Shown here: piece after piece, positions 33,316 to 45,855 of the stretch | How the letters are laid out: every line of letters begins with the position of its first letter | Position numbering within the stretch: the first letter of the stretch is position 1 | NCBI GenBank assembly: GCA_048772705.1 | Contig: JBLWGC010000133.1 | Location: 124,001 to 188,000 of the forward strand | DNA length: 64,000 nt | Source: Leidyana gryllorum EB-2025a | Taxonomy: Eukaryota > Apicomplexa | Direction of reading: 5' to 3' | Position numbers and translations under genes: made by a program | Notes under the pieces: generated by a model | Database searches by the model: none | What the model saw: the letters and a program-made list of their open reading frames with translations, nothing else | Told to the model about the DNA's origin: nothing

Positions 33316-33388
33316 TAGTGACAAAGATAAGGTGTGCGCGAACAAGCGCAGATTTTTAGGTTATCGGCTGAAGAACACACACACGTAT

Positions 33389-36108
33389 ATGGGCGGGGAC
33401 GCGCAGGAGCCACGGAACCGCGGTGTGTGGGGCGGAGAGGGTATCAGTGAGGATGGTAGTCCTCATGTGGTCGGCAGCTCGCCCTGGTTGATGGCTGATG
33501 AAGGGGGGGCGGCGAGTCCTGCCGAGGGGAGTGGTGCTGTCAGTCCGACTACCGCTGCCATGGTGGCTGCCGCTGGCCCAATGGCGTTGTCGATGCGGAA
33601 GAGGGTCGTTTGGTATTTTCAACGGGCTCGTTTCTACTTGCGTGACGCAGAGCGGCAGTTGGGATGGGCGGCAAAGTGTGGAGGCACCAATTTCTCTGTA
33701 TGGGAGATTATTGCTGCCGTGATAATATGGGCGATTCTGTTAATAGTGGTGGTACAGTTCGCGTTGGAATCGGCCAAGGCGCGTCCTTTAATGGTGGGCA
33801 CTCGACTGACGAAGGGTTTGAGCGAGGCGAGTGGGAGTGACAAGGAGTTCGCCGATCAAATGGCACAAGCGTTCGGTGAATGGAAAGATCTGCAAGAGAA
33901 GTACCCGGCCAAGTTTCAGAACTTCAGCCAATACCTCATGGAAGAGAAGATGAAAGAGACGCGCCTCCGACGTAAATTGAATAGGTTGAGCAAAAAGAGC
34001 CTCAATATGGTTTCAAGTATCGTTGTTCCCCCCGCTCAACCACCACCTCCTTACAGCAAAGAGGAGGACTACGAGCTGAAATGGACCTACCTGGCTGATG
34101 AGAAGGCCTGGCCATACGTGGGCTCAGAGAGATATCTTGATAGATTCAAGTCTGATTCACGACACTATTACAACTCACTCGCCGTATTCCCCCACTCCAA
34201 CCGTACACGCCTCCATGGACTCGTTGGTATCTGGCCCAATGGCACCCGCGCATGGCAACCCGACCCAATGCCACCTCCCATCGAAGAATATCCTGGTGGC
34301 AAAGCCGAGGCCCTCAAGAATGGAGGTTTCTACTTTAATCTTAGCAACGCTCTTCCACTCGATCGAGACGGACCAGACGGACGCGAACCCTTCTGCAAGG
34401 ACGAATATTATGATCTCGCCGAGTACGAAGACGTATCTGTTATCATTACCTTCTATAATGAACCCCCCTCAACCCTCCTTCGTTCCGTGCATTCAGTACT
34501 GAATCGCACTCCCCCACCCCTTCTGAGAGAAATCATTCTTGTTGATGACCACTCCAACAACACCGAAAATATGCCTGGTGGTTACATATATGAATACATC
34601 AAACTCTTGCCCAAAGTCAAATTGGTACGGCCTTTCCATCGAAATCATCCATCTTCCCACCATCGTGCCTGTGTAGATGCGTCAGCCCGAAAGACGTGGA
34701 TTAGTGCAAGCGCGATTAGCTGGAGCTAAATTAGCAAAGGCTCCCATCATCGTGGTACTCGACTCGCATATTGAAGTCAACATCCATTGGCTCGAACCTC
34801 AACTCAAACGGCTTAAAGAAAGCCCCAAGAGTGTCGTATTCCCCCAGATCATGTCGATTGACTCTGAAAACCTCAATCAGCGTCAAGACGCTGGTATAGG
34901 GTAAGTCACTGCCACCACACAACACACGTGTGTGCGTCCGACCGGCCCAACTCATATCACCAATCACAATCCAGATGCTTCTTGAGCTTCAAATGGGTCA
35001 TGCAAGAACGTCCCTACTTTACCAAGGTTGATAGTGTTGATCCTGTGCCGTCACCATCAATGGCCGGAGGTCTATTCGCGGTACGACGTGACTGGTTCTT
35101 TGAGTCTGGGGGCTATGATGACGAGTTCCAAATGTGGGGTGCGGAGAATGTGGAGATGGCTTTCCGTATTTGGATGTGCGGTGGCCGGGTTGAATGCACA
35201 CCATGTGCCAGAACCTACCACATTTATCGGCATGGGGGTAGCGGCTATAAGAGTCCTGGTGAATACATTCGACGGAACAGATTGAGGACAGCCAGAGTGT
35301 GGCTAGACGACTATTGGCAGCTGAGTAAAGAGTTCGTTGGCGAGCACGACGTCGACATGGGACCGTTCGATAAGGTGAGCGAGTGGCATTGGCTAACGAT
35401 CACCAGTTTCCCTAGATGTTGGATCTCAAGGAACGTCTACAATGCAAGAATTTCCGATGGTTCCTCGAAAATGTAGATCCGAAACGGGAAGGTACCGATA
35501 TGGAGCAATTCGGGATCTTGGGCGAAATTCAAAACCTCGGAGACCCCCAGCAGAAACTCTGTATTGATGAAATGAGCAGGAAGGAGGGAGGTGAACCATA
35601 CGAGTTGTACCGCTGTCACGGCCAACGGGGAGCCCAAGGGTGGTTCGAGACTCGGTGAGTGGTTCTGAGACTCTTGAGTATGAGATCCTCTCGATATGTA
35701 GGGATGTGAAGAGAATTCGGAATATGTCGCACGAGGGTCTGTGTATGGGTCATCACTTCAAGATGACTCATTGCGATCAGCGCAACAACGACGATCGATG
35801 GGTTAGTATTCCGGAGCACCAGTGGTTGGCGTGGCAGAAGCCTGGCACGCCGGACGACAACGTGGACTACCTGAATTCTGCGGCGTGGGAGTGTTTGGGA
35901 GTTGACTACTCTAGCCGACCGGTAAGGGGGCAGATCTAAGCACTATGGTTGTTGTTGTTAGGCCAAGTTGACGTGGTACGCTTGTGACTACGACTCTAAA
36001 CACATCAAGTGGGGTTACAAGCACTTCCAAGTCGATCCCAGCTTCGAAGGGCCTACCCGACGTCCCACAGAGAAATTGCCGGGGCTGTTGGGTAACCCCA
36101 AGAATTAG
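33389..36108 (+). CDS. Polypeptide N-acetylgalactosaminyltransferase (GT27, mucin-type)
   Basis: ATG 33389; about 820 residues in six exons. It is a type II membrane protein with a cytosolic N terminus of about 110 residues, one TM segment (WEIIAAVIIWAILLIVVVQF), a long stem, then the GT-A catalytic domain. Visible motifs are VSVIITFYNEPPSTLLRSVH, the metal-binding DSH in IVVLDSHIEVN, and WGAENVEMAFRIW (WGGEN in most homologues). A C-terminal ricin-type lectin domain follows (LCMGHHFKMTHCD, AAWECLG). The enzyme starts O-GalNAc glycosylation in the Golgi; in Toxoplasma and Cryptosporidium such enzymes modify cyst and oocyst wall glycoproteins. Possible targets here are the wall and surface proteins at 60931 and 53164 (inference). 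Its TAG (36106-36108) overlaps the stop of the convergent gene. Confidence 0.92.
34922..34933. repeat. Intronic CACACGTGTG palindrome, copy 5
   Basis: ACACACGTGTGT in a 74-nt intron of the GalNAc-transferase gene. Confidence 0.7.
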
Positions 36109-36420
36109 AGGTGGAGGTAGTCTGACATGATGAGCAGACTCTTGAGTTGAGTCTCGTTGAGAGATTCCATTCTCTCTTCCAAAGTTTGCAGCATTCGTCG
36201 TCGGACATCCACACTGAGATGAGATGAGAGTTGTTGGAAGCTCCCAAACTACTCACTTAGTTTCGTTTCGTGTTTCTCGGTCGAGGCCTACCAGTCCGCG
36301 GGTTTCCTCGTCCAAATACTCCAGCGTCTTCTCCACTTCTGTCTGGGTTAGTCGCAAACGGGGTACGTAGAGGGGGCTCGGCCACTCGTCGTCGGCAACT
36401 GCTGCTGGTGTACCACTCAT
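36105..36420 (-). CDS. Small helical protein, unknown
   Basis: Two exons, ATG 36420 (MSGTPAAVADDEWPSPL), about 91 residues with one 43-nt intron. The sequence is amphipathic and charged (LTQTEVEKTLEYLDEETRG, then MLQTLEERMESLNETQLKS). No cysteines, no membrane segment and no family match known to me; a small adaptor or complex subunit is possible. Its stop codon (TAA, 36105-36107 on the minus strand) overlaps the stop of the GalNAc-transferase gene by two bases. Confidence 0.6.
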
Positions 36421-36468
36421 GGCCCCCTTTTTTTGTCGATTCCAATTCTGGTAGACTTGCTGTGACTA

Positions 36469-38762
36469 CTAACTCGAGCTGGTGGTAGGTGTCCCGAAAA
36501 GAGTGCTTCGCAACAGACTATCCCCACTATCCCCCGCACTATCTGCCTGGGCCCCCCCTTCGCTGGCGGATTTGGTTGTCTCTAAGAGTTTGTCGAGTTT
36601 CCAACTGGATCGTGCCGGTCTGAGCTCCGGGAAGTCGTCAACAGTATCTTTGCGAATGAACGCGGAGGGTTGGCGGTCAGCCATGAGGTCAATTTCAGAC
36701 TGACCCATCCGGCGGAATGGTCGGATTGCTAAGTTTATGTGATCGTCTCTCAATATCTCTTCCATGACACCCGGCTCAGCTCCATAGACGCATTCATCCA
36801 ATTTATACGGTTTCTCACTCAGCGCTCCTACATATTGTGGCTCTTCGGAGGCCAGCCGCGAGTCAACAAAGTAGTCAGCGCCGTGTCTGTATTTGAGGTT
36901 ATCGGCTTCGAACTTCATTTGTTGGCCGACCGTTCCCTTGATCATGTGCCGGACTCCCATTTCTTCACGACGTACTTCTCTCAAATGGTCTCGAAGGTGT
37001 TTCATCTCCTCCTTGTCGGTTCTCTTCCACCACGGCTTGTACTCGCCGGGCACTTCCGAGTCGCTAGTGGTGCTGCTTGTGTCCTCCCCGCGTTCTCGTG
37101 CCTTTTGGATCGCCGAGGCCCGAGCTCTCATCATCCGGAGTCGCTGTTGCACCTGGCGACGGACAGGATTCAAAAGATCCGTCACAGAACAGTATGGGGA
37201 CTCGAACGTCATAAGGGTCGGCTGGGGGAGGTCCCCCTCGGCCTCTTCGTGGCCGTAGTGGGTATGATAGCCGACAACTTGATCAGTTATGAGATTGGCA
37301 CCCGGCTTGGGCCGAAGTTTGCGAACCCTATCGGTTGATGGTGAGTGATGTCATGGACTGGAAGAGCTAACTTACAGTGTCGAAGCAGTCTCTGCGGCTT
37401 CTTGATCAGCCAACAGGGCTTTGGCGGTCTCTGGAGGCAGCAATTCCGGCCGAAGATGCATGATGAGTACTCTGGCTACTTCACCAAAGGACACCATCAC
37501 TTCGTCGCGCAGCTCAGGCGCTCTCTTCATTTTGTGTGCCTCGATCTGATTGAGACCGGCGAGCAGCGAGTTGAGGTGCTGACGACTGACTTGGCTCTGA
37601 GGGGAACGGCACAACAGAGTGTCGGTGTCAAGTCGGGAGGAGAGTCGCTTACCAGTGATATCTGATCCGGGACCCAGACACGTTCGTCTGGAACGCCAGA
37701 GAAGTCATTATAGAATTTGAGTGCGAGATCCTTGCAGAAAGTGACCTCTTTTTTGATCATTCCAATGAACAGACGCAGAGGTCCCAGGAAGAGCTGTTGA
37801 TCGTCGTTGAAAGATCCTTTGGTGGCGGCGTTTGAGCGTGGAGTGCCCTTTGGAGGGGGAGGAGGTGGCTGTGATTGTGTCTTGTTTGGAAAATAAAGTT
37901 GGCCGGGATTCTTGATGTGTTGCCATAAGAGCTGTGCGACTTCTTTGATTTGGTGTCCTGCCGCCTCGGCGGCATCGAGAACGTATTCGCAGGCCTCGTT
38001 GGGATTGTCGTGTGGAAGCGCAGGCAGATAGACATTGTCTTTGGTGGTGAGGGCGATGCGTTGATCGCCTTTTTCGAGCGGATCCTTGGAGGATTCGAGC
38101 GGGAAGAACCCAAAGGCGTGCCAGGCCAAGTAGCTTTTGGCACAGACTTTCTTGAGATCAGCCATATAACAAAGGCCGGATCCCAGAGGTTCCGATGACA
38201 CTTTGTCGGCGAGTTGGAAGATGCCGTAGACGAGATAGAGAATCTTCTCGAGATTCCGCAAATGGCCCCCAATACCTCTGCCGGTCTCCAGTTCATAGGG
38301 ATACTGACAGAAACATCGATGACCTTTGAGTTTCTCCTCGCGTCGGAGTACTTTGACATACTCTTTATGCTGTTCGAGAGTCAACCCTGCGGCGTGGATC
38401 CCGTATTGATTACCCTCGTCGTCCCCCATCTCCTCCGCCCGTTCTTCGCGGAGCGTCAGATGACGTTGGGGGAGGTGGAAACACACCGGGCCGGGTGCCG
38501 GGGAGGGCGAGGCGGACTGCCACCAGCCATAGAAGCCTTTGGACTCGAGGGCTATCTTCAGAGTGGGGGCCAGAGGGACCTCTTCATAGTCATCAGGTGG
38601 GTATTTGCGCGGGGGGATTCCCGGGAGCTGTTCAGGAGGGAGTTTGGGATTGGGGATATCGAGATTCGCGAGCTCGAGACGCTTCAAAGTAGCCTCCAGT
38701 GATTGTCTATCGACAACAGAGGTGGCAGAAGCTCTGCCATGGGATGGAGCGCTAGTGGACAT
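36469..38762 (-). CDS. Large uncharacterised protein
   Basis: ATG 38762 (MSTSAPSHGRASATS). About 730 residues in three exons. The N-terminal half has a proline-rich lead, the segment PPRKYPPDDYEEVPLAPTL and a conserved-looking domain with CYMADLKKVCAKSYLAWHAF and ALPHDNPNEACEYVLDAAEA. The middle is helical. The C-terminal exon is charged (WWKRTDKEEMKHLRDHLREV) with several predicted helices and a Ser-rich end. The length and even conservation suggest a structural or complex component. No motif names a family. A neighbour at 38792 begins 29 bp away on the same strand. Confidence 0.6.
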
Positions 38763-38791
38763 ATCGAGGAGCAGCGCTGCTCCATTGCCAT

Positions 38792-39105
38792 TCAGAGCTC
38801 TTTATTCAGTTGGGCAAGATAGTCATGGGCCAATTTGACTGCTCGTTCGGGTAATTTGGTTTCATAGTGTTTCAAACAATACTCAATCGGTCGTTTGGCC
38901 TCCGCGGTGATGTCTTTGGCGTCCAATTCCATCCAAAGCAACCAATTGGCGCAAAACTTGTAGTCGGGTTCCGCTGGGATCCTTAGATCGGGGTCCTCCG
39001 CCACCTTGAAAACGCAGCTATGCACACGCATTGGACACAATTTGGCCTTACCGACAATGCCAGCGATACCCACACAGCCTTAGACCAGAAGAAGAACAAT
39101 CGCAT
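38792..39105 (-). CDS. Small protein with N-terminal signal or membrane segment
   Basis: Two exons, ATG 39105. MRLFFFWSKAVWVSLALS reads as a signal peptide or signal anchor. The mature part (VAEDPDLRIPAEPDYKF, WLLWMELDAKDITAEAKRP, YETKLPERAVKLAHDYLAQL) is about 70 residues, charged and helical with two cysteines. It could be a small secreted protein or a mitochondrial inner-membrane subunit; the sequence does not decide. It lies between the uncharacterised gene at 36469 and DPM2, all on the minus strand with gaps under 60 bp. Confidence 0.55.
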
Positions 39106-39161
39106 GGTGCACCTCACAGGTAGCTTCACCCGTCTCATCTTAGGGGTGCCACATGGTGACC

Positions 39162-39473
39162 CTAATTATTGCTGCTTGCGAGATACTTTGCAATGTGTTC
39201 CCGCCGTTTAGCGCGTTCAGCTGACATTGAGTAATTCCCAAAGAGAGGAATGACATCGCCAAAAGTCAGAATCCACCCGATACACACTGTGGCGAAAGCA
39301 AACAGGATCCCCATCCATATGGCCGGGATTAGTAATGCATATTTTCGGGCCGGAAAGTACCATTGCAGCTGCTGATCAGCGTCGAGGAATGGTGTAAACA
39401 CCATCCAAGCTGCCCAATACGTGAACGCACATGTTGCCAAGATGATATATATTGGAGAGTTGTAGAGTGGCAT
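39162..39473 (-). CDS. DPM2: DPM2-like subunit of dolichol-phosphate mannose synthase
   Basis: ATG 39473, single exon, about 103 residues. Two TM helices are joined by the family motif. The first reads YIILATCAFTYWAAWMVFTP, then the loop FLDADQQLQWYFPARKYALL, then the second helix around IPAIWMGILFAFATVCIGWI. Human DPM2 has FTYYTAWVxxLPFID...YFxPRxYAxxIP at the same places, so the match is residue by residue. DPM2 stabilises DPM1/DPM3 in the ER and also binds GPI-GlcNAc transferase. The C-terminal 30 residues (MSAERAKRREHIAKYLASS) extend past the human end. It starts 28 bp from the divergent exonuclease gene. Confidence 0.8.
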   Translation of the reverse strand: MPLYNSPIYIILATCAFTYWAAWMVFTPFLDADQQLQWYFPARKYALLIPAIWMGILFAFATVCIGWILTFGDVIPLFGNYSMSAERAKRREHIAKYLASSNN

Positions 39474-39501
39474 TAGGACACAAAAAAAGAGCGAGTGAGA
39501 G

Positions 39502-42415
39502 ATGAATACATCCTCCTCTGTACGTTGGCACCCCCGCCGCCCAGTAGTCAAGCAAACCCCCTCAACGCCTTTGTTTCAACCATACATTCCACATCATGAA
39601 TACAGAGAGAAAGTGGCTCGAGGCGAACTTGTCAAAGGTGTACTCCATGTCAACATCAAAATGCCCAATGACGCCTTCGTGAGAGCCAAAGGACCCTACA
39701 TGCGTGTTCAAGATGAGGATGACTACACCGCGTACGATGAAGACGTCTTCGTCTCTGGGCTCATTCCGCGCAACCGCGCCTTCCATGGGGACACTGTTGC
39801 CGTCGAGGTAAGCAACACCCACCTTCTGACCCAAATTGCCGCCGTCACAGCTGCTTCCCATGGAGCAATGGAAGTCCTTGAGCGTCAACGAAGATCCAAA
39901 CTCGCCCCCAACCGATCCAAAGCCAACTGGCCAAATCGTATATGTGGACAAGAAGGAGCATGAGGGCTGTATGAAGGGGTATTTCGCCGTATTGCGGAGT
40001 AATCGCAGTCAGACAGACAACAGGGACCTGGAAGCCTCACGAGGTGACGAATTCCGCAGCGATCTCTATGTCAACTGGAAAACCGATCCCCGGATTCGCG
40101 CTGTCCCCATAGACCGTCGCATTCCATGGATGGTTATACCTGTCAGCGACATTGCGGCTTCTTCGGACTTCCAACATCTTCTCGAATCTGAGAATTTACC
40201 CGAATTCACTGTATTTGTGGTCTATATGAACCACTGGAAGGAATCCGCGCGGTTGCCAGAAGGACGGATTGACTCCGTCATCGGCGAGCTCAATACGGTC
40301 GCTACCTGCGAATATGTAAGTGTGTGTCGATTGGTGTCTCCTGCGGAAACCGTCATCGTGTGCCCTTTCCGTTTCCGAACGCTGTTCACTGGGGCAATGA
40401 TGGGCGTAAACCTTTCTGTATCCTTCAGATGGCTATGCATCAATCGGCTGGACTGGTAGCGGACCACATGAATTGCTTCACTGAGGAGGTGGAGAAGAAT
40501 GCGGAAGAGCTGATTGCTACTGAGCAGGCCGGTCGCAGGCAGCCGGGGCGAGTGAACCTCAGGAGTAAGTGGGAGAGATTTCAGTGAATGGTGATTGATG
40601 CGTTTCTTTTCATTGTGCAGATGAGCGGGTGATTACCATTGATCCCACAACCGCGAAGGATTTGGACGATGCCATTCACGTGAAGCGCATAGAAGACGCT
40701 CGAGAGGGTCGTCATTTGGAGATCGGCGTTCATATTGCAGATGTCAGCTATTTTTTGCCCTATGGCTGCCCTGTGGATACAGAGGCTCGGAGACGGACGA
40801 CCACAGTGTATCTGCCGCACAAAGCGTTTCACATGTTGCCGCGATCGTTGTGTCAGAACGTGTGCTCGCTGAATCCTGGGGTGGATAAGCTAACGTTCTC
40901 TTGTATTTTCTATTTGGATTATGAAGGGCGGTTGTTGGAGAAGAAGCCGCCAAAGTTCTTTCGATCTTTGATCCAAACTAAATATCGTTTGAATTACGAC
41001 GAAGTACAGAATATTCTGGAGAAACATCGCCCTGAGATCGCTGGGAAAAAGGATGCTTTGGCACCAATTGTGTATTTGGTGCCCGATGTTGACGTCGCTG
41101 ACTCAAAGCTTGAAAGTCCAGAGCATCCCGAGTATCCAGTAGCTGATCTCACAGCTGATTTGTTGCTGCTGGAACAGGTCACCCAGAAGCTGCGGGCCCA
41201 CCGATTTGAAAATGGGGCTCTGGAATTACATAAAGTGCAATTACGCTTCGTTTGCGATCCCGATAGTAACTTGCCTATGTCAGTTGCTGTCGACCCGCAT
41301 AACGCCTCACATGAACTTATAGAAGAGCTTATGCTCATGGCGAATCGTTTGGTGGCAAAGAAGCTCATGACAGGCTACTACGGCCCGTGGGCAGTTCTTC
41401 GGCACCATCCTCCACTTCTAAGCCAGAAGGCTGAGAAGGTGGCAAGACAGCTCAAGAAACTCGATCTTCCTGTCCACGAGCTTCACAATGCCGGGGGAGT
41501 TCATAAGATTATCACCACAGCGTATAAGAAGAAGGGCAAACGAGTGGCGATGGCAGTCGAGCAGATTATCATTGAAGCCATGTGTCTTGCCAGATATGGC
41601 GTCTTGGACCAAGAGAACTTTGAACCCTTCCATTTTGGACTCTCCTTTACGGAATATACACACTTTACCTCCCCCATTAGGTGAGCCGTCAATCTTTGAC
41701 GGATGTTAATCGTTCCTTCTCAGGCGATATCCCGATGTGTTGGTACACCGCTTGCTGGATTTGACTCTGCGAGCGGAAAAAGGTGGTCTTGTTAAGCCAT
41801 ATAAGAGGATCGCCCACGAGGATCTTCCTGAGCTTCGCTCCCAAGGCTTGGAGTTTTGTGATCTGGAGTCCTTACTCATGACGTGTAACGATAAGAAGGA
41901 GGCTGCCAAGAAGGCGGGCGAAACGGGAGCTGAGTTTTGGCTCCTGATGCACCTCTCAGCCTTGCCTGAGCCGCCTACAACACTCGGAACCGTTCTCGAG
42001 GTGGCTGACAAATCCATCCTAATATTCGTTGCTGAGTTCAATGCGAAATCCAGAATAGAATACTCTATGGTTGGATGGGATACCGACCGCGTGAAGATGA
42101 AGCTCCCGAAGAAATATGAGGTGGGTGAACTCCGACCATATCGGCTCAACATTGTGTGTGTACGTTTCTGAACAGTCGCAGATCGATCTTCCGTCCTCCT
42201 TCTCTCTGACCAAGGTGGGCGAAGCTGTGGACATTCACTGGTCGTCGGGAGCTACGCAGCATGTCGAGCAGTTTGGCTATATTCCGGTCTGGTGCATACC
42301 CACCCGAGAAGTACCGATGAAAGTTCAAGTTTTAGCGCTAAACCCGGCACATCCCAAATTCCAGTCGATGGTGGCCCTTGAGAAAAAGTTGACAGCCGTG
42401 AGGCATAAAGATTGA
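39502..42415 (+). CDS. RNase II/RNB exoribonuclease, DIS3L2-like
   Basis: Six exons, about 870 residues, ATG 39502. There is no PIN domain. The protein opens with the first cold-shock domain (YIPHHEYREKVARGELVKGV, VFVSGLIPRNRAFHGDTVAV), then a second OB domain (DRRIPWMVIPVSDIA). The RNB domain follows with the catalytic Asp cluster in ITIDPTTAKDLDDAIHV and LEIGVHIADVSYFLPYG. The C-terminal motif is LSFTEYTHFTSPIRRYPDVL. The last exons give a short S1-like domain. Absence of PIN together with two CSDs is the DIS3L2/SSD1 plan: a cytoplasmic, exosome-independent 3'-5' exonuclease, in animals specialised for uridylated RNA. All four RNB acidic residues appear present, so it should be active, unlike yeast Ssd1. 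The next gene (UBA1) starts 27 bp after its stop. Confidence 0.88.
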
Positions 42416-42442
42416 GCCTTAGTTAGTGCCAAAAAAAGTGCG

Positions 42443-45400
42443 ATGGAAAGCGATACCATGATGGAAAGCCCTGCTAAAGTCGCCGGTAATGTCGATATGG
42501 ACTTGTATTCACGCCAGTTGGGCGCCTATGGTCTGGAAACGATGAGCAAGTTGGTCGGCCTCAAAGTCCTCATGACTGGACTCCAAGGCGCCGGTGCCGA
42601 GACAGGTAACATTGCGTGTGTGTATTTGTGCTGTGACTTATATTGGGTTGTGTAACACAGCAAAGAATTTGATCCTGGCCGGTCCGGGCTCTGTCACCAT
42701 TCACGATGGGAGTCTGGTGGATGTGAGTGACTTGGGGTCGAATTTTCTGCTCCGTCAAGAAGATGTTGGGAAGCGCACACGTGCGGAAGCGAGTTTGGAA
42801 GGGCTTCGAGCCTTGAATCCCTACGTGAATGTCCAACTGCATCGTGGATCCATCAACGAGCAAATCATCAGTCAACATAATGTTCTGATCGTTTGCAATA
42901 TGACTCGACAGAAACACAACGAGTTCAACGCGATTTGTCGAAGACACAATGTTGGCTTCATCTCCATGGGAGTATTTGGCTTGGCCTGTTACGTCTTTGT
43001 TGACTACGGAAAGGAGTTCACTGTGACGGACCCGGATGGTGAAGAACCTAAACAGGTTATCATTGAGTCTGTGATATCAAGCGGGAAATCAACCACCATC
43101 AATTGTGTGGATGAGAAGCGCTTGCCATTTCAAAATGGTGAATACATCACTTTAAGCGAAATCGAAGGAATGGATGCTCTGAATCACTTGGGACCTATTC
43201 AAATAGGACGCTGCGCGAAGCACTCATTCGAAATTGAAGTGGACTCGTCCAAAATGGGCACCTACATCAAAGGTGGTCTCGCCCGCCAGGTGAAACGTCC
43301 CCGAACAATGGCTTTTCGCAGCTTCCCAGAAGCTTGCGACAGACCTATTCCGAGTGGCAGCGAGATTCCGTGCCTCATCACTCCCGACTTGGGGAAGTTT
43401 GGTCGTAGTGAACAGCTGCACATCGCCATGCAGGCGTTGTGGGCCTATGATGCCTCCCACGAATGCCTTCCAGAGCCTCGAGATCCCACTGCTTGTACTC
43501 AAGTGTACCGTCTGGCTGTGGAAATCAATGAGAAATACAAATCTCTGATTAAGGAAGGCAAAGGTGACGGTGTTATATCTGTGGAAGAGGTTGACAAGTC
43601 AATCTGTACAAAGTTGGCTAGTCACGCTCTTTGCCACATTTCACCTATGGCAACATTCATAGGTGGCGTAGTGGCTCAGGAAGTCATCAAGTACACTGGA
43701 AAATACACTCCCCTTCATCAATGGCTGTACTTTGATGCTTTCGAGATTCTCGAAAATCTGCCATCGACCTTTGAAGAGCATCCGGAAGACTTTACTCCAA
43801 AGCACTGCCGAACTGATGATCAAATTCTGCTTTGGGGAACCAAAGTTCAGAGCATCTTGGAGAATCTCAACGTCTTCTTGGTGGGTGCTGGAGCCTTAGG
43901 TTGTGAATATCTGAAAAACCTGGCAATGCTCGGCGTGGCTACGGCTCCAGGAGGCAAGGGACTAATCTCGGTAACTGATATGGACCGCATTGAAGTATCG
44001 AATCTCAATCGACAATTCCTCTTCCGACGCCAGCACGTGGGCAAGCCCAAGTCCCTGACTGCGGCTGAGGCCATCAAAGCGATGAACCCGAACATCAACG
44101 TCAAGGCCATGGAGACGCGGGTTGGAGTGGAGACTGAAAATATTCTTACTGACGAATTCTGGGATGGACTGGATATCGTCGTCAATGCCCTCGATAACAT
44201 TCCGAGCCGTTTGTACGTGGACGGAAAATGTGTGTGGCACCTCAAGCCCCTCTTGGAATCTGGTACTCTTGGCACAAAAGGCAACGTGCAAGTTGTCGTC
44301 CCAGAGAAGACTGAGTCGTACGGTGACTCTCGTGACCCTCCTGAGGAGTCCATCCCGCTCTGTACACTCAGACATTTCCCTAATCAGATTGAACACACCA
44401 TCGAGTGGGCTCGGGACCTCTTCCAGGGCTATTTCACGGATGCTGTGCAAGAAACCCAAAAGGTGGTGGCCGACCCCGAACAGGCGCTCAAAGCTCTGAA
44501 CACCACCGTCGGGTCAGCCTCGCAGAGGCGCACTCAACTGGAAAAGATTGCGAATCTGTTAGAAGTGACCGCTCCCAATCCAACCTTCGATAAATGCGTC
44601 GCATTCGCCGCAAACCAATTCCACTATCTTTTTAACACGGATATCGCTCAGTTGTTGTACAACTTCCCCCTCGATCACGTCACCAGCAATGTAAGTACTG
44701 TGACTGACTATCTCATGGCGGTCTCTCTGTGCAGGGAGTGCCCTTCTGGTCCGGACCCAAGCGAGCTCCACACATCTTGGAGATGGATCCGAATGATCCG
44801 CTCCACAACAGCTTCTTGTTGGCAACAGCCAACCTCGTGGCCGAGTCTTTGGGTATTGCACAAGTTCGGGACCCACAGAAGGTGGCCGAGTTGGCCAAGA
44901 AAGTCCAATTGGCACCTTTCCAACCACGCAAGGTAGTGATCAAGACAGATGATAACGACAACACAGCTGATGAGGCTTCTTCCGTGGGAGGTGGCGATGA
45001 TGAGAGGATGTGTGCTGAGCTGGAACAGCGCATTCGAGATTTGGTGAAGGGTGTGCAAAGCCAAGGCGTTCAATTGTCACCTGCTGAATTCGAAAAGGAC
45101 GACGACACCAACTTCCATATCGACTTTGTCACTGCTGCTGGGAATCTGCGTGCCCGCAACTACTCGATCCCCGAGGCTGAAAGATGGAAGGCCAAGATCA
45201 TCGCAGGCAAAATTATCCCTGCTGTGGCGACAGCCACCGCCATGGTGACCGGTCTGGCCACTCTGGAGCTGATCAAAATGGTGACGCGCGAAAAGCGACC
45301 CATGGAGCACTTCAAGAACTCCTTTGCTAACTTGGCACTTCCCGAATTCATGTTGGTCGAGCCAATGCCACCGAAGAAGACTGTCGATAGCGACTATGAT

Positions 45401-45836
45401 CCCATCGTTGGGGGAGCGGTGCGAGCAAAGCCCAATGGGTTCACCAGCTGGGACAAAGTGGAGGTGGACTGCCGAGGGGCACCCTTGCAAACATTGGTGG
45501 ACCAGATAGAATCGAAGTTTGAGACTGAAGTGAGCATATTGTCAGCAGGCAATCTGTGTTTGTACAACGCGTACGACCGAAGTCAGAAGAGTCGGTTGCA
45601 GGAGCCAATGAAAGCCGTAAGTTGTGTGAATAAATTGATGGTGGAAACACGTGTGTGGTATTGCGCGTCTCGGTGGCTTGTTTTATGATATCTTGGCCAT
45701 CTCCTATTATTCGCAGCTATTGGAGCGGTTGACCAAAGAAGAGTTGGCGAAGAACTACGCTATTGTCCAGGCCTGTTGCACTGATTCGGACGGGACTGAC
45801 GTGAGCATTCCCACCATCAAGTGTTACTTCGTCTAG
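42443..45836 (+). CDS. UBA1: Ubiquitin-activating enzyme E1 (UBA1)
   Basis: Four exons, about 1,065 residues, the full length of UBA1. The N-terminal inactive adenylation half begins VDMDLYSRQLGAYGLETMSK. The active adenylation domain has VFLVGAGALGCEYLKNLAML and DMDRIEVSNLNRQFLFR. The catalytic Cys is in EESIPLCTLRHFPNQIEHTI. The Gln that selects ubiquitin's Arg72 is present in GTKGNVQVVVPEKTESY. The C-terminal ubiquitin-fold domain that recruits E2s is the last 90 or so residues across two exons. The enzyme activates ubiquitin with ATP and loads E2s. The last intron (about 100 nt) holds one CACGTGTG palindrome. Confidence 0.95.
45647..45656. repeat. Intronic ACACGTGTGT palindrome, copy 6
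   Basis: ACACGTGTGT in the last UBA1 intron (about 100 nt). It matches the other copies over the inner eight bases. Confidence 0.6.
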
Positions 45837-45855
45837 CTTTTCCGGTCTTTGATGA

